Below are positions 45,527 through 55,531 of a DNA stretch of 64,000 nt, in pieces (the stretch's first letter is position 1; every line of letters begins with the position of its first letter). Source of the DNA: Sulfuritalea sp. (GTDB lineage: Bacteria > Pseudomonadota > Gammaproteobacteria > Burkholderiales > Rhodocyclaceae). The position numbers and the translations under genes are program-made. Below the pieces are notes generated by a model, which saw nothing but the letters and a program-made list of their open reading frames with translations, made no database searches and was not told the DNA's origin. Location of the stretch: the NCBI GenBank assembly GCA_016710465.1, contig JADJVS010000015.1, positions 310,001-374,000 on the forward strand, in the 5' to 3' direction.

Positions 45527-46668
45527 TGGTGTGCATTGCCATGGTGGCCGGCGAGGCCTCCAGCGACCAGTTGGGCGCGCACCTGATTTCCGCGTTGCGG
45601 CTGCATCTTCCGGATGCAAGGTTCCATGGTATCGGTGGGCCGAAGATGCAACGCGAGGGCTTCGAATCGCATTGGCCGGCGGAAATGCTTGCCGTGCGCG
45701 GCTATGCCGAAGTCCTGCGACACTACCGGGCAATCACCCGCGTGCGGCGACAACTTCTGCGACGGCTGTTGCGGGAAAGGCCCGACGTCTTCATTGGTGT
45801 CGATGGGTCGGACTTCAATCTATGGCTGGAACGCCGGCTCAAGGCGGCGGGCATACCCACCATCCATTTTGTCAGCCCATCGATCTGGGCCTGGCGCAAG
45901 CAGCGGATGAACAAGATCATCCAGGCGGTAAGTCATATCCTGGCGCTGTTCCCCTTCGAGCCCGAACTCTACCGCGACACACCGGTCAAGTGCAGCTACG
46001 TCGGCCATCCGCTGGCGGATATGATTCCGCTGCAAACGGATCAACGCGCGGTCCGCGAGCGCCTTGGCGTGGCGCTGGATCGACCGGTGATCGCGCTGCT
46101 GCCCGGCAGCCGTCAGTCGGAACTGCACTTCATGGCGGAAACCTTCATCGAGACGGCGAAGTTGTTGCTGGACAAGCAAGCCAGCCTGCAGTTCCTGGTG
46201 CCGCTGGTTTCCCGCGAAACCCGGCTCCAGTTCGAGACCGCGCTGTGGAAGCTGAAAGCCGATGAAATGCCGTTTACCCTGATGTTCGGGCATGCGGCGG
46301 ATGCCGTCGCGGCAAGCGACGTCGCTTTGGTCGCCAGTGGCACCGCAACCCTGGAAACGGCGCTGGTGGGCCGGCCGATGGTGATCGCCTACAAGATGTC
46401 GCCGTGGTCGTGGCGATTGATGCGCGGCATGCGCTATCTGCCATGGGTCGGCCTGCCAAACATCCTGGCGGGGCGCTATGTGGTGCCGGAGTTCCTGCAG
46501 GATGAGGCGACGCCGGAAAATCTCGCCCAGGCACTCGGCAACCTGCTGGTCGACAAGCAGGCCGGCATGGCGATCGCGCGCGTGTTTGACGGCGTCCACC
46601 GACTCTTGCGTAGGGATACGTCGAGTCGGGCCGCCGAGGCTGTCTTGCCCTATCTGCGACGAGCCTGA
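45526..46668 (+). CDS. lpxB: Lipid A disaccharide synthase
   Basis: 380 residues of the GT19 family (VAGEASSDQLGAHLI, GIGGPKMQ, VSPSIWAWRKQR, LLPGSRQSEL, SGTATLE). Joins UDP-2,3-diacylglucosamine to lipid X. ATG 45526 (MVCIAMVAGEASSD) shares one base with the lpxA stop; the frame is open far upstream but only as a shadow of lpxA. Confidence 0.98.
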   Translation: MVCIAMVAGEASSDQLGAHLISALRLHLPDARFHGIGGPKMQREGFESHWPAEMLAVRGYAEVLRHYRAITRVRRQLLRRLLRERPDVFIGVDGSDFNLWLERRLKAAGIPTIHFVSPSIWAWRKQRMNKIIQAVSHILALFPFEPELYRDTPVKCSYVGHPLADMIPLQTDQRAVRERLGVALDRPVIALLPGSRQSELHFMAETFIETAKLLLDKQASLQFLVPLVSRETRLQFETALWKLKADEMPFTLMFGHAADAVAASDVALVASGTATLETALVGRPMVIAYKMSPWSWRLMRGMRYLPWVGLPNILAGRYVVPEFLQDEATPENLAQALGNLLVDKQAGMAIARVFDGVHRLLRRDTSSRAAEAVLPYLRRA

Positions 46669-47240
46669 TGCGGCACGTTTGCGGGGTCGACGAAGCCGGA
46701 CGCGGCCCACTTGCCGGGCCGGTATACGCTGCCGCCGTGATTCTCGATCCGCAACGTCCGATCGCCGGCCTTGCCGACTCCAAGAAACTTTCCGAACGCC
46801 GGCGCGAGGCGCTCGCCATACTGATCCGCGAACGTGCCCTGGCGTGGAGCGTGGCCTCGGCATCGGTGGCGGAAATCGATCAATTGAACATCCTGCAGGC
46901 GACGCTGCTGGCCATGCGCCGTGCCGTCGAACGCCTCGGCCTGACGCCGTCGGAGGCGCTGGTGGATGGGAATCGTTGCCCGGTGCTGACGATGCCGGCG
47001 CGCGCCATCATCAGGGGCGATGCCACGGAGCCGGCAATCTCCGCCGCGTCGATACTCGCCAAGACCGAGCGCGACGCCGAAATGCACCGAATCCACGAAG
47101 CATATCCGCAGTACGGCCTGGATCGGCACAAGGGCTATGACACGGCGGTGCATCGCGCGGCGCTGGAGCGGCATGGTCCGGCGCCCTGCCATCGCCGCAG
47201 CTTTGCGCCGGTACGCGCGTTGCTCGACCGCAAGAGTTGA
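46668..47240 (+). CDS. rnhB: Ribonuclease HII
   Basis: Cuts RNA in RNA-DNA hybrids and at single embedded ribonucleotides. 190 residues with the catalytic motif VDEAGRGPLAGPV, then LVDGN and SILAKTERD. Start shares one base with the lpxB stop (TGATG). Confidence 0.97.
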   Translation: MRHVCGVDEAGRGPLAGPVYAAAVILDPQRPIAGLADSKKLSERRREALAILIRERALAWSVASASVAEIDQLNILQATLLAMRRAVERLGLTPSEALVDGNRCPVLTMPARAIIRGDATEPAISAASILAKTERDAEMHRIHEAYPQYGLDRHKGYDTAVHRAALERHGPAPCHRRSFAPVRALLDRKS

Positions 47241-47244
47241 GGCC

Positions 47245-48045
47245 GTGGCTCTCATAGCGTCGCGACAAAACCCGCGCTTCAAGGCATTGCGCGCCCTCGC
47301 GGCGGAGCCGCACCGCAATGGGCAAGCCCTTGCCGATGGCATTCATCTGGTATCGGTCTGTCTTGAGCGCCAGGTAGCGATCGCCCTGATGTTGGCCAGC
47401 GAGTCCGGCCTGCGCAACCGCGAAATCGGGGAACTGCTTGCGCGCGCAAAAGGAATCGAAATCGTGACCTTGAGCGACGCGCTGTATCGCGAGATCACCG
47501 GGATCAGTTCCCCGACCGGGATTGCCGCTGTGATCGGAATCCCCCCCGCGACGGATGAGCCCCCGCACGGCGATGCCGTGCTGCTGGAGGGGGTGCAGGA
47601 CGCCGGCAACGTCGGCGCCATCCTGCGCACCGCGGCGGCGGCGGGGATTGGTCATGTGCTGCTCGGCCCGGGTTGCGCCGGGGCCTGGGGACTGAAAGTG
47701 CTGCGCGCGGCGCAGGGGGCGCATTTTTCGCTGACGATTCGCGAGCAGGTCGACCTCGCGGCGGCGCTTGGCGCGAGCGGGGTGACCTCGATTGCCACCG
47801 TGGCTCGCGGAGGCATTGAGCCCTGGAACATCGATTTGTCGGGCCCGACATTCTGGCTGTTGGGCAATGAGGGTGGCGGGCTGTCGGCGCCATTGACCGC
47901 GGCTGCCGATCTGCGGGCGACCATCCCGTTGGCGGTCGCGACCGAGTCGCTCAATGTCGCGGCCGCAGCCGCGATCTGTCTTTTCGAGGCGCGCCGCCAG
48001 CGCGTGAAAGCAAGAGAGCCCGCGCGCGGCGGGCTCTCGGGCTGA
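47245..48045 (+). CDS. TrmH/SpoU-family RNA 2-O-methyltransferase
   Basis: 266 residues with a short N-terminal substrate-binding region (IASRQNPRFKALRAL) and the knotted SPOUT domain: EGVQDAGNVGAILRTAAAAG, FWLLGNEGGGLS and ESLNVAAAAAICLFEA, the three SpoU motifs. Probably methylates rRNA or tRNA ribose; the exact site is not readable. It starts at GTG 47245, 4 bp after rnhB. Its last codons double as a hairpin that terminates convergent hupB. Confidence 0.88.
   Translation: MALIASRQNPRFKALRALAAEPHRNGQALADGIHLVSVCLERQVAIALMLASESGLRNREIGELLARAKGIEIVTLSDALYREITGISSPTGIAAVIGIPPATDEPPHGDAVLLEGVQDAGNVGAILRTAAAAGIGHVLLGPGCAGAWGLKVLRAAQGAHFSLTIREQVDLAAALGASGVTSIATVARGGIEPWNIDLSGPTFWLLGNEGGGLSAPLTAAADLRATIPLAVATESLNVAAAAAICLFEARRQRVKAREPARGGLSG
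48014..48038 (-). terminator. Hairpin terminator of hupB inside the methyltransferase coding end
   Basis: Perfect 10-bp arms GAGAGCCCGC (48014-48023) and GCGGGCTCTC (48029-48038) with a five-base loop. On the minus strand it follows the hupB stop by about 21 bp and is followed by TTGCTTTC, a T-rich tail. On the plus strand it lies just before the methyltransferase stop codon with no T-run. Confidence 0.7.
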
Positions 48046-48059
48046 ACAGCAACAGCGAA

Positions 48060-48356
48060 TTACTTCTTCTTGGCGGCCTTCTTGCCGGCGACCGCGGATT
48101 TGAATCCGGCGCCAGCGGTGAAGCGCGGCACGGTGGTCGCGGCGATTTTCAGTTCCTTGCCGGTTTGCGGGTTGCGGCCGACACGGGCGGCGCGCTTCGA
48201 GGACTTGAAGGTGCCAAAGCCCACGAGGGTCACGGTATCGCCCTTGGCGACAGCCTTGACGATGGCGCCCATCGCGGCGGAAAGCGCCTTCTCGGCGGCG
48301 GCCTTGCTGATGTCGGCTTCCTTGGCGGTGATTTCAATCAGTTCGGATTTGTTCAT
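48060..48356 (-). CDS. hupB: DNA-binding protein HU
   Basis: 98 residues: MNKSELIEITAKEADISKAAAEKAL, the beta-arm with RNPQTG whose proline intercalates in DNA, and a lysine/alanine tail (AGKKAAKKK). Compacts and bends DNA. ATG 48356 has a very strong AGGAGGTCATAC leader. The frame extends upstream but not in a family-like way. Confidence 0.96.
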   Translation of the reverse strand: MNKSELIEITAKEADISKAAAEKALSAAMGAIVKAVAKGDTVTLVGFGTFKSSKRAARVGRNPQTGKELKIAATTVPRFTAGAGFKSAVAGKKAAKKK

Positions 48357-48760
48357 GTATGACCTCCTGAGGATGAGTGATGACGTTGGTGCAAAGAATT
48401 CCGTGCGAATGGTAGCGCAGTGTAGTCGAAGAATCCTCGTCCCGATCAACTTTTTTGCAGGTTTTCGTGCGCCCTGTCGGTGGCGCGTATCTTTTCTCCA
48501 AAGGCCGAATTTTGTGCCCCGCGGCGATGCAACACGGATCGACAATCCGGGAGGTCGTTAAAAAGCGATAAGATACTCGCCCGCCGTGCCAGGGACTCCA
48601 GGAACCCGCGGTTTGAATGCGTTTGGCAACGGCGGCTATTTCAGGGCGCGCGCCCGGCAACAACGACCCATGAACCGGCTAGGTGGTACTGGATGATTCC
48701 CGGCTTGACCTTGCACCGATCGCAGAGGCCGGGTTCGGTGGCCGGGCCACGCCATTTCCC
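48357..48760. other. 404-bp intergenic region between hupB and tsaB
   Basis: Divergent control region. Near hupB it holds the strong ribosome-binding site and a candidate promoter. The middle is AT-richer (GTTAAAAAGCGATAAGATACT near 48556-48576), a possible -10 region for tsaB without a convincing -35. No tRNA-like fold or conserved small reading frame was seen in the remainder. Confidence 0.5.
48419..48449 (-). promoter_or_regulatory. Candidate hupB promoter
   Basis: On the minus strand TTGATC (48449-48444) and TACACT (48424-48419) resemble -35 and -10 boxes about 65 bp before the hupB ATG. The 19-bp spacer is longer than ideal. Confidence 0.35.
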
Positions 48761-49450
48761 ATGCGCTTGCTCGGCATAGAGACCGCCACACGGCGAATAT
48801 CCGTGGCCCTTTGGCAGGATGGAAGCATTCTGGCGCGCGAGGGCGAGTTCCCCAATGGCGGTTCCGGGCATGTGCTGCCCTGGATCGCTGAATTGCTCGC
48901 GGAAGCCGGCACCACGACCGCTGCTCTGGACGGGATCGCCTTCGGCGCCGGTCCCGGCGGGTTCACAGGATTGCGGCTGGCCTGCGGCATCGCGCAAGGT
49001 CTGGCGTGGGGTTTGCAGCGACCGCTGCTTCCGGTGTCGACGCTGGAGGCGCTGGCCCTGGCGTCCGGTCGCGACCGCGTGTGGACCTGCCTCGATGCGC
49101 GCATGAACGAAATCTACAGTGCCGTGTATTTTGCTGGCGTGGAATCCGTAACCGAGCTCTCGGCGCCAATATGCGTACCACCCGCCGTGGCGCCAGCGCC
49201 GACTCTTGAAGCTGCTTGGGGGGTAGGCGACGGGTTTGCCGCGCATGGCGATCTGCTGCGCGCGCGCAAATCCGATCTGGCTGGAGTTGACGCCGGCGCC
49301 TGTCCAACGGCAACCGCGGTTCTGCGCCTTGCGGCGCCTCGATTCGCCGCGGGCCTTGGCGAAGCCGCCGTATTGGCGCAGCCGATCTATGTCCGCGACA
49401 AGGTGGCCTTGACCACCGCCGAGCGCATCGCCAGAGGGGGCGCCAAGTGA
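48761..49450 (+). CDS. tsaB: tRNA threonylcarbamoyladenosine biosynthesis protein TsaB
   Basis: 229 residues, an ASKHA-fold partner of TsaD in making t6A37 of tRNA (LLGIETATRRISVAL, GFTGLRLACGIAQGLAWG, LDARMNEIYSAVY). ATG 48761 is the family start although the frame is open upstream. Overlaps rimI by 4 bp (GTGA). Confidence 0.93.
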   Translation: MRLLGIETATRRISVALWQDGSILAREGEFPNGGSGHVLPWIAELLAEAGTTTAALDGIAFGAGPGGFTGLRLACGIAQGLAWGLQRPLLPVSTLEALALASGRDRVWTCLDARMNEIYSAVYFAGVESVTELSAPICVPPAVAPAPTLEAAWGVGDGFAAHGDLLRARKSDLAGVDAGACPTATAVLRLAAPRFAAGLGEAAVLAQPIYVRDKVALTTAERIARGGAK

Positions 49451-49890
49451 CGCCTAGCTACCCTGTCATGCGGCCTGACGACCTTGATGCCGTGGTGGAA
49501 GCCGAGCAACGCTGCCACGAGTTTCCCTGGACGCGAGGCAATTTCGCCGACTCGCTGGCGGCCGGCCATGGCGCATGGCTGGCCCGCGAGGATGGGCGGA
49601 TGACGGGCTATGCCGTGATGATGCGCGCGCCGGACGAGAGCCATCTGCTCAATATCACGATCCTTCCCGATCTGCAGCGTGGCGGTCGGGGTTCGGCCCT
49701 GCTCGCTTACCTGTTCGAGGAGGCGCGCACGTGGGGCGCTGCGCGGATGTTGCTCGAGGTCCGTCCCGGAAACGCTTCCGGCCTCGCCCTGTATCGGCGA
49801 AATGGCTTCGCCGAGATTGGCCGGCGCCGCGACTACTATCCGGCAAGAGCCGGCCGCGAGGACGCCATCGTCATGGCGCGCGAACTGTGA
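49447..49890 (+). CDS. rimI: Ribosomal protein S18 alanine N-acetyltransferase RimI
   Basis: 147-residue GNAT domain with the acetyl-CoA loop LQRGGRGSALL and the RimI C-terminal pattern NGFAEIGRRRDYYPA...EDAIVMAREL. It starts at GTG 49447 inside the tsaB stop. The tsaB-rimI pairing is common. Its stop overlaps the next GTG. Confidence 0.92.
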   Translation: MTPSYPVMRPDDLDAVVEAEQRCHEFPWTRGNFADSLAAGHGAWLAREDGRMTGYAVMMRAPDESHLLNITILPDLQRGGRGSALLAYLFEEARTWGAARMLLEVRPGNASGLALYRRNGFAEIGRRRDYYPARAGREDAIVMAREL

Positions 49891-50603
49891 GCGCGGATCG
49901 CGATCTCATCCTCCATGAGATGGGGCTTGGCCCGCTGTGGCGGCTGCGGGTGCCGCAGGATGCCGCCGAGCTTGCTTCCAGCCCCATCGTTGCCGGCGCA
50001 GCGGACGCCCTTCCGTCCACCACCCGCGTCGCTGATGCGGGCGCGGATTGGGAGTCCCTGGCCGCCTCGGTGCGCGACTGCCGCAAATGCGGGCTGTGCG
50101 TCGCGCGCAAACAGGCGGTGCTCGGCGTCGGTGACATCAAAGCCGACTGGCTGTTCGTCGGCGAGGGGCCCGGCGCGGAAGAGGACCAGCGCGGAGAACC
50201 CTTCGTCGGTCAGGCTGGCAAGCTGCTCGACAACATGCTGGCGGCGATCGGCTTGCGCCGTGGCAACGACGTCTATATCGCGAACGCGGTGAAATGCCGT
50301 CCTCCGGAGAATCGCACGCCGGACGCCGAGGAGATGGCGGCCTGTCGGTCTTTCCTGGAGCGCCAGATTGCCTTGATCCGGCCGAAGCTGATCGTCGCCC
50401 TGGGCCGTCCCGCGGCGCAGACGCTGCTGGAATCCGAAGTCAAGATCGCCGCCGCCCGCGGCCGGGTGCATGCCTACCAAGGCATACCGCTGGTGGTCAC
50501 CTACCATCCCGCCTACCTGCTGCGCAACCTTCCGGACAAGGCCAAGGCCTGGGAAGATCTCTGTCACATGCGCCGTGTGATGCGCGAACTGAAAGGAGGC
50601 TGA
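49887..50603 (+). CDS. Uracil-DNA glycosylase, family 4 (iron-sulfur type)
   Basis: 238 residues. Removes uracil from DNA. It has the family 4 hallmarks CRKCGLC, GEGPGAEEDQRGEPFVGQAGKLLD (motif A, shown in parts), NAVKCRPPENRTP and the C-terminal VVTYHPAYLLRN. Four cysteines are expected to hold a 4Fe-4S cluster. The N-terminal 60 residues (HEMGLGPLWRLR...) are variable, as in related proteins. It starts at GTG 49887 overlapping rimI (GTGA). Confidence 0.9.
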   Translation: MSADRDLILHEMGLGPLWRLRVPQDAAELASSPIVAGAADALPSTTRVADAGADWESLAASVRDCRKCGLCVARKQAVLGVGDIKADWLFVGEGPGAEEDQRGEPFVGQAGKLLDNMLAAIGLRRGNDVYIANAVKCRPPENRTPDAEEMAACRSFLERQIALIRPKLIVALGRPAAQTLLESEVKIAAARGRVHAYQGIPLVVTYHPAYLLRNLPDKAKAWEDLCHMRRVMRELKGG

Positions 50604-50627
50604 ATGGCGCTTGGCGCCGAGGCGCGT

Positions 50628-51893
50628 TCAGTGGTGGGCGACGTCTTCCAGGTGGGCGACATCGTCGCGCTGGCGCTGGTTCAACTCGTGGCGCAGCTTG
50701 ACCAGCCACATCGTGCCGGCAACCAGCAGGCCGAACAAGGCGATGATCCAATAGATGTGCAGGTTGGCGCGGATCAGCAGCGAGTAGCCCGTCGTCATGA
50801 TCAGGATCGACAGGTTTTCGTTGAAATTCTGCACCGCGATCGAGTGCCCGGCGCCCATCAGGATGTGTCCGCGATGTTGCAATAGGGCGTTCATCGGCAC
50901 CACGAAGAATCCCGATGCCATGCCGATCAGCACCAGCAGCGGCGCGGCCAGCCAAAAATCGCGCACCAGGATCATGATCAGCACGCCGACACCCATGGCG
51001 ATGCCGAGCGGAATCACGCGCACCGACTTGCGCAGCGTGATCCATTTTGCGGCCATCACTGCGCCGATGGCGACGCCGATGGCGACGATACCCTGCAGCA
51101 TGCTGGCCTTGGACAGGTCCAGGTTGAGCGACACGCGCGCCCATTCGAGGACGATGAATTGCAGCGTGGCGCCTGCACCCCAGAACAGGGTGGTCACCGC
51201 CAGCGAAACCTGACCCAGTTTGTCCCGCCACAGCAGCTTGAGGCAGTGGTTGAACTCGTGCAGAAGGTAGACCGGATTCTTCTTCAGGGGCTTATGGTCA
51301 ACCCCCGTATCCGGCACATAGAGATTGAAGGCCGCGGCGACCAGGTACAGCGTGCCGATGATGACCAGGTTCATCTCGGCGACGGTGTCGATCCCGGTGT
51401 CGATCACCGGAAAATCGAGGCTCAGCAGCCCGTGGGCGATTTCCGGCTTGATCAGCGCGCCGCCGAGCACCACGCCGAGGATGATGGCGCCAACGGTGAG
51501 GCCCTCGATCCAGCCATTGGCCACCACCAGCAGGCGGTGGGGAAGGTACTCGGTAAGGATGCCGTACTTGGCCGGGGAGTAGGCAGCGGCACCCAATCCG
51601 ACGACGGCATAGGCGAGCAGGGGATGCACGTCAAAGAACATCAGCGAGCAACCGAAAATCTTGATGCCGTTGCTGATGAACATCACGCGCCACTTTGGCA
51701 TCGAGTCGGCAAAAGCGCCGACGAAGGCCGCCAGCGCGACGTACGACACGGTGAAGAAGGTCTTCAGCAGGGGTTCGTATTCCGCCGGCGCGCGCATGTC
51801 GCGCAGGATGGCAATCGCGGCAATCAGCAGGGCATTGTCGGCAAGCGCGGAGAAGAACTGCGCCGCCATGATGATGTAGAAACCTGCGTTCAT
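50628..51893 (-). CDS. lplT: Lysophospholipid transporter LplT
   Basis: 421 residues with about 12 membrane helices and the LplT start MNAGFYIIMAAQFFSALADNALLIAAI. SPAKYGILTEYLP and the GFFVVPMNALLQHRG segment are also typical of LplT. Flips lysophospholipids inward for re-acylation. In E. coli it pairs with Aas, not seen nearby; a PlsB-like acyltransferase lies 8 kb away. Convergent with the glycosylase gene. Confidence 0.92.
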   Translation of the reverse strand: MNAGFYIIMAAQFFSALADNALLIAAIAILRDMRAPAEYEPLLKTFFTVSYVALAAFVGAFADSMPKWRVMFISNGIKIFGCSLMFFDVHPLLAYAVVGLGAAAYSPAKYGILTEYLPHRLLVVANGWIEGLTVGAIILGVVLGGALIKPEIAHGLLSLDFPVIDTGIDTVAEMNLVIIGTLYLVAAAFNLYVPDTGVDHKPLKKNPVYLLHEFNHCLKLLWRDKLGQVSLAVTTLFWGAGATLQFIVLEWARVSLNLDLSKASMLQGIVAIGVAIGAVMAAKWITLRKSVRVIPLGIAMGVGVLIMILVRDFWLAAPLLVLIGMASGFFVVPMNALLQHRGHILMGAGHSIAVQNFNENLSILIMTTGYSLLIRANLHIYWIIALFGLLVAGTMWLVKLRHELNQRQRDDVAHLEDVAHH

Positions 51894-51960
51894 TGCGTGG
51901 GCCGATGCCGCGGCCGGACTTGAGGGTCACGGTTTATATCACGAAAGGAAAAGGGCACGC

Positions 51961-51990
51961 TTGATGATGCGGTGCCGCAGGCCCGATAAA
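51961..51990 (+). promoter_or_regulatory. Candidate promoter of the LysR regulator gene
   Basis: TTGATG (51961-51966), an 18-bp spacer and GATAAA (51985-51990), about 70 bp before the ATG. A GTGC-N6-GCAC half-symmetric element follows (about 51992-52005), where an autoregulating LysR protein could bind. Confidence 0.4.
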
Positions 51991-52061
51991 TTGTGCTCAT
52001 GGGCACTCATTTGTGATTGAATAAGGATTGCGGGAAAATTCTTGGGTCAAGGGGGAGGTTT

Positions 52062-52976
52062 ATGGCCGATCGGCGGCTTCAGGTGTTTCATGCGGTAGCC
52101 AAGCAGTTGTCGTTCACCAAGGCCGCCGAGGTCTTGTTCATGACGCAGCCCGCGGTGACCTTCCAGATCAAGCAACTGGAGGAGCACTTCAATACCCGCT
52201 TGTTTGATCGCGGCCATGGCCGCATCGCCCTCACCCCGGCCGGCGAGGTGGTTCTTGGTTATGCGGAAAGGATACTCGGGCTGGCGTCGGAAATGGATGT
52301 CCGGCTCTCCGAGCTCACTGGCGAGATCGGCGGTTCGCTGATGGTCGGCGCCTCCACCACGATCGCCGAGTTCATGCTTCCCGGGATCCTCGGCGAGTTC
52401 AAGTCGACTTATCCCAACGTTCGCTCGCGCCTGGTCGTCGGCAATTCGGAATCGATCGAGAACCGGGTGCTTGAGCACACCATCGACATCGGTTTCATCG
52501 AGTCCCTGTCGCACGAGCCCAACCTCGAGTGCGATGTCTGCTGCGACGACGAACTGGTGGTGATCTGCCATCCGCGCTTCCCCCTGGCGCGCCACAAGGA
52601 GCTGACACCGCAGAAGCTGTTGGAGCACCCCTACATTTCGCGCGAACCGGGGTCCGGCACGCGCGAATTCACCGAGAACTACCTGCGTGGCGCCGGCGTG
52701 TCGCTCGACCAGATGAACGTGGTCATGGAACTTGGCAGCCCGATCGCGTTGAACGGCGTGGTGCAGACCGGACTTGGTTTTGCCGTGGCGTCCCGCGCTT
52801 CGGTGAGCAAGGAGCAGCGCCTGGGCGACATCGTCGCGATACCGCTCAAGCCGCGGTTGATACGCACCCTGTCGATGGTCTACCCGAAGGAAAAGTTCCG
52901 TTCCCGGCTGGTGGCGACCTTTGTCGACTTCGCTTCCGCGAGGTTGCGCGCGCTGATCGCCAAAAAGACGGTCTAA
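52062..52976 (+). CDS. LysR family transcriptional regulator
   Basis: 304 residues. The N-terminal winged helix-turn-helix (about 1-60; FHAVAKQLSFTKAAEVLFMTQPAVTFQIKQLEE in parts) precedes a periplasmic-binding-like effector domain (about 90-295). It resembles CbbR/CysL-type members, but the target cannot be named. ATG 52062 is preceded by GGGGGAGG. Divergent from lplT and 50 bp before alr. Confidence 0.92.
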   Translation: MADRRLQVFHAVAKQLSFTKAAEVLFMTQPAVTFQIKQLEEHFNTRLFDRGHGRIALTPAGEVVLGYAERILGLASEMDVRLSELTGEIGGSLMVGASTTIAEFMLPGILGEFKSTYPNVRSRLVVGNSESIENRVLEHTIDIGFIESLSHEPNLECDVCCDDELVVICHPRFPLARHKELTPQKLLEHPYISREPGSGTREFTENYLRGAGVSLDQMNVVMELGSPIALNGVVQTGLGFAVASRASVSKEQRLGDIVAIPLKPRLIRTLSMVYPKEKFRSRLVATFVDFASARLRALIAKKTV

Positions 52977-53026
52977 GGCGTTCCCCGCGTCATGAGCATT
53001 CCACGCCGCAAGCGGCGCTGAGCACG

Positions 53027-54115
53027 GTGCGTCCCGTCCGAGCGCGCCTCGATTGGAGCGCACTGCGCCACAACCATGGCGTGGTGCGCAATCACGCCGC
53101 CGGCTCGCGCGTCTGGAGCGTGGTCAAGGCCGATGCCTACGGGCACGGACTGCTGGGCGCGGCGCGGGCGTTGGCCGCCGCGACCGACGGTTTTGCCCTG
53201 GTCGAGCTGGAGGGGGCCATGGCCTTGCGCGACGCCGGCATCCGCCACCCCATCCTGATGCTCGAAGGGCCTTACCAGGCCGCCGATCTGCCGCTGCATG
53301 CCGAGCTCGAACTGACTCCCGTGCTGCACACGGCCTGGCAGGTCGACGCCCTGATCGACGCCCGCCTGCCGCGACGCATGCCGGTCTACCTCAAGCTCAA
53401 CACCGGAATGAACCGCCTTGGCTTCGACGCCGACGAGTTCGGCCGCGTCCTCGACCGGCTGGCTGTGGCGGACTGCCTCGACTCGGTGGCGCTGATGACG
53501 CATTTCGCCGACGCCGACGAGCCGCGGGGCATCGCCGCGCAGATGGAACGTTTTCGCGCCATCGTCGGCCAGCGCAACTTGCCGGCCTCGCTGGCGAATT
53601 CGGCGGCGATACTGCGCTTTCCGCAAGCTCATGCCGAATGGGTACGGCCGGGCATCATGCTCTACGGCTCCTCCCCATTCCCCGCCATGATGTCGGCAAC
53701 CGAGATCGGGCTGCGCCCGGTGATGACGCTGGAAAGTGAAATCATAGCCGTGCGCGATCTCGCCGGCGGCGACGCGGTCGGCTATGGCAGCAGCTTTGTC
53801 GCTGAGAAGGCGATGCGCGTCGGTATCCTGGCCTGCGGCTATGCCGACGGCTACCCGCGCCATGCGCCGACCGGCACGCCGGTGGTCGTCGCCGGGCGAC
53901 GCACGCGGACGCTGGGCCGGGTCTCGATGGACAAGATCTGCGTCGATCTCGACACACTGCCGGCCGCAGTCGGCGTTGGCGCCACGGCGACGATGTGGGG
54001 TGGCGAAGGCGAAATGCACCTGGCTGCGGACGAGGTTGCCGCCGCGGCCGGCACCGTGGCTTATGAATTGTTCTGTGCCCTGGCGGCCAGGGTTCCGATC
54101 GAGGAAAGCGATTGA
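53027..54115 (+). CDS. alr: Alanine racemase
   Basis: Makes D-alanine for peptidoglycan. 362 residues: the PLP lysine lies in WSVVKADAYGHG, and RPGIMLYG and the C-terminal catalytic Tyr region GYGSSFVAEK are present. It starts at GTG 53027 (VRPVRARLDWSALRHN); no upstream ATG in frame gives a family-like N terminus. Confidence 0.96.
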   Translation: MRPVRARLDWSALRHNHGVVRNHAAGSRVWSVVKADAYGHGLLGAARALAAATDGFALVELEGAMALRDAGIRHPILMLEGPYQAADLPLHAELELTPVLHTAWQVDALIDARLPRRMPVYLKLNTGMNRLGFDADEFGRVLDRLAVADCLDSVALMTHFADADEPRGIAAQMERFRAIVGQRNLPASLANSAAILRFPQAHAEWVRPGIMLYGSSPFPAMMSATEIGLRPVMTLESEIIAVRDLAGGDAVGYGSSFVAEKAMRVGILACGYADGYPRHAPTGTPVVVAGRRTRTLGRVSMDKICVDLDTLPAAVGVGATATMWGGEGEMHLAADEVAAAAGTVAYELFCALAARVPIEESD

Positions 54116-54160
54116 TCCCCGCGATCCTGAGCCGCTGCGTCGGGCACGATCCGGTCTGAC

Positions 54161-55527
<1,367 letters not shown>

Positions 55528-55531
<4 letters not shown>

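Noticed and set aside
50590..50625. Partial dyad (CTGAA...TTCAG) between the glycosylase and lplT genes as a shared terminator
   Set aside because: The stem is interrupted and no T-run follows on either strand.
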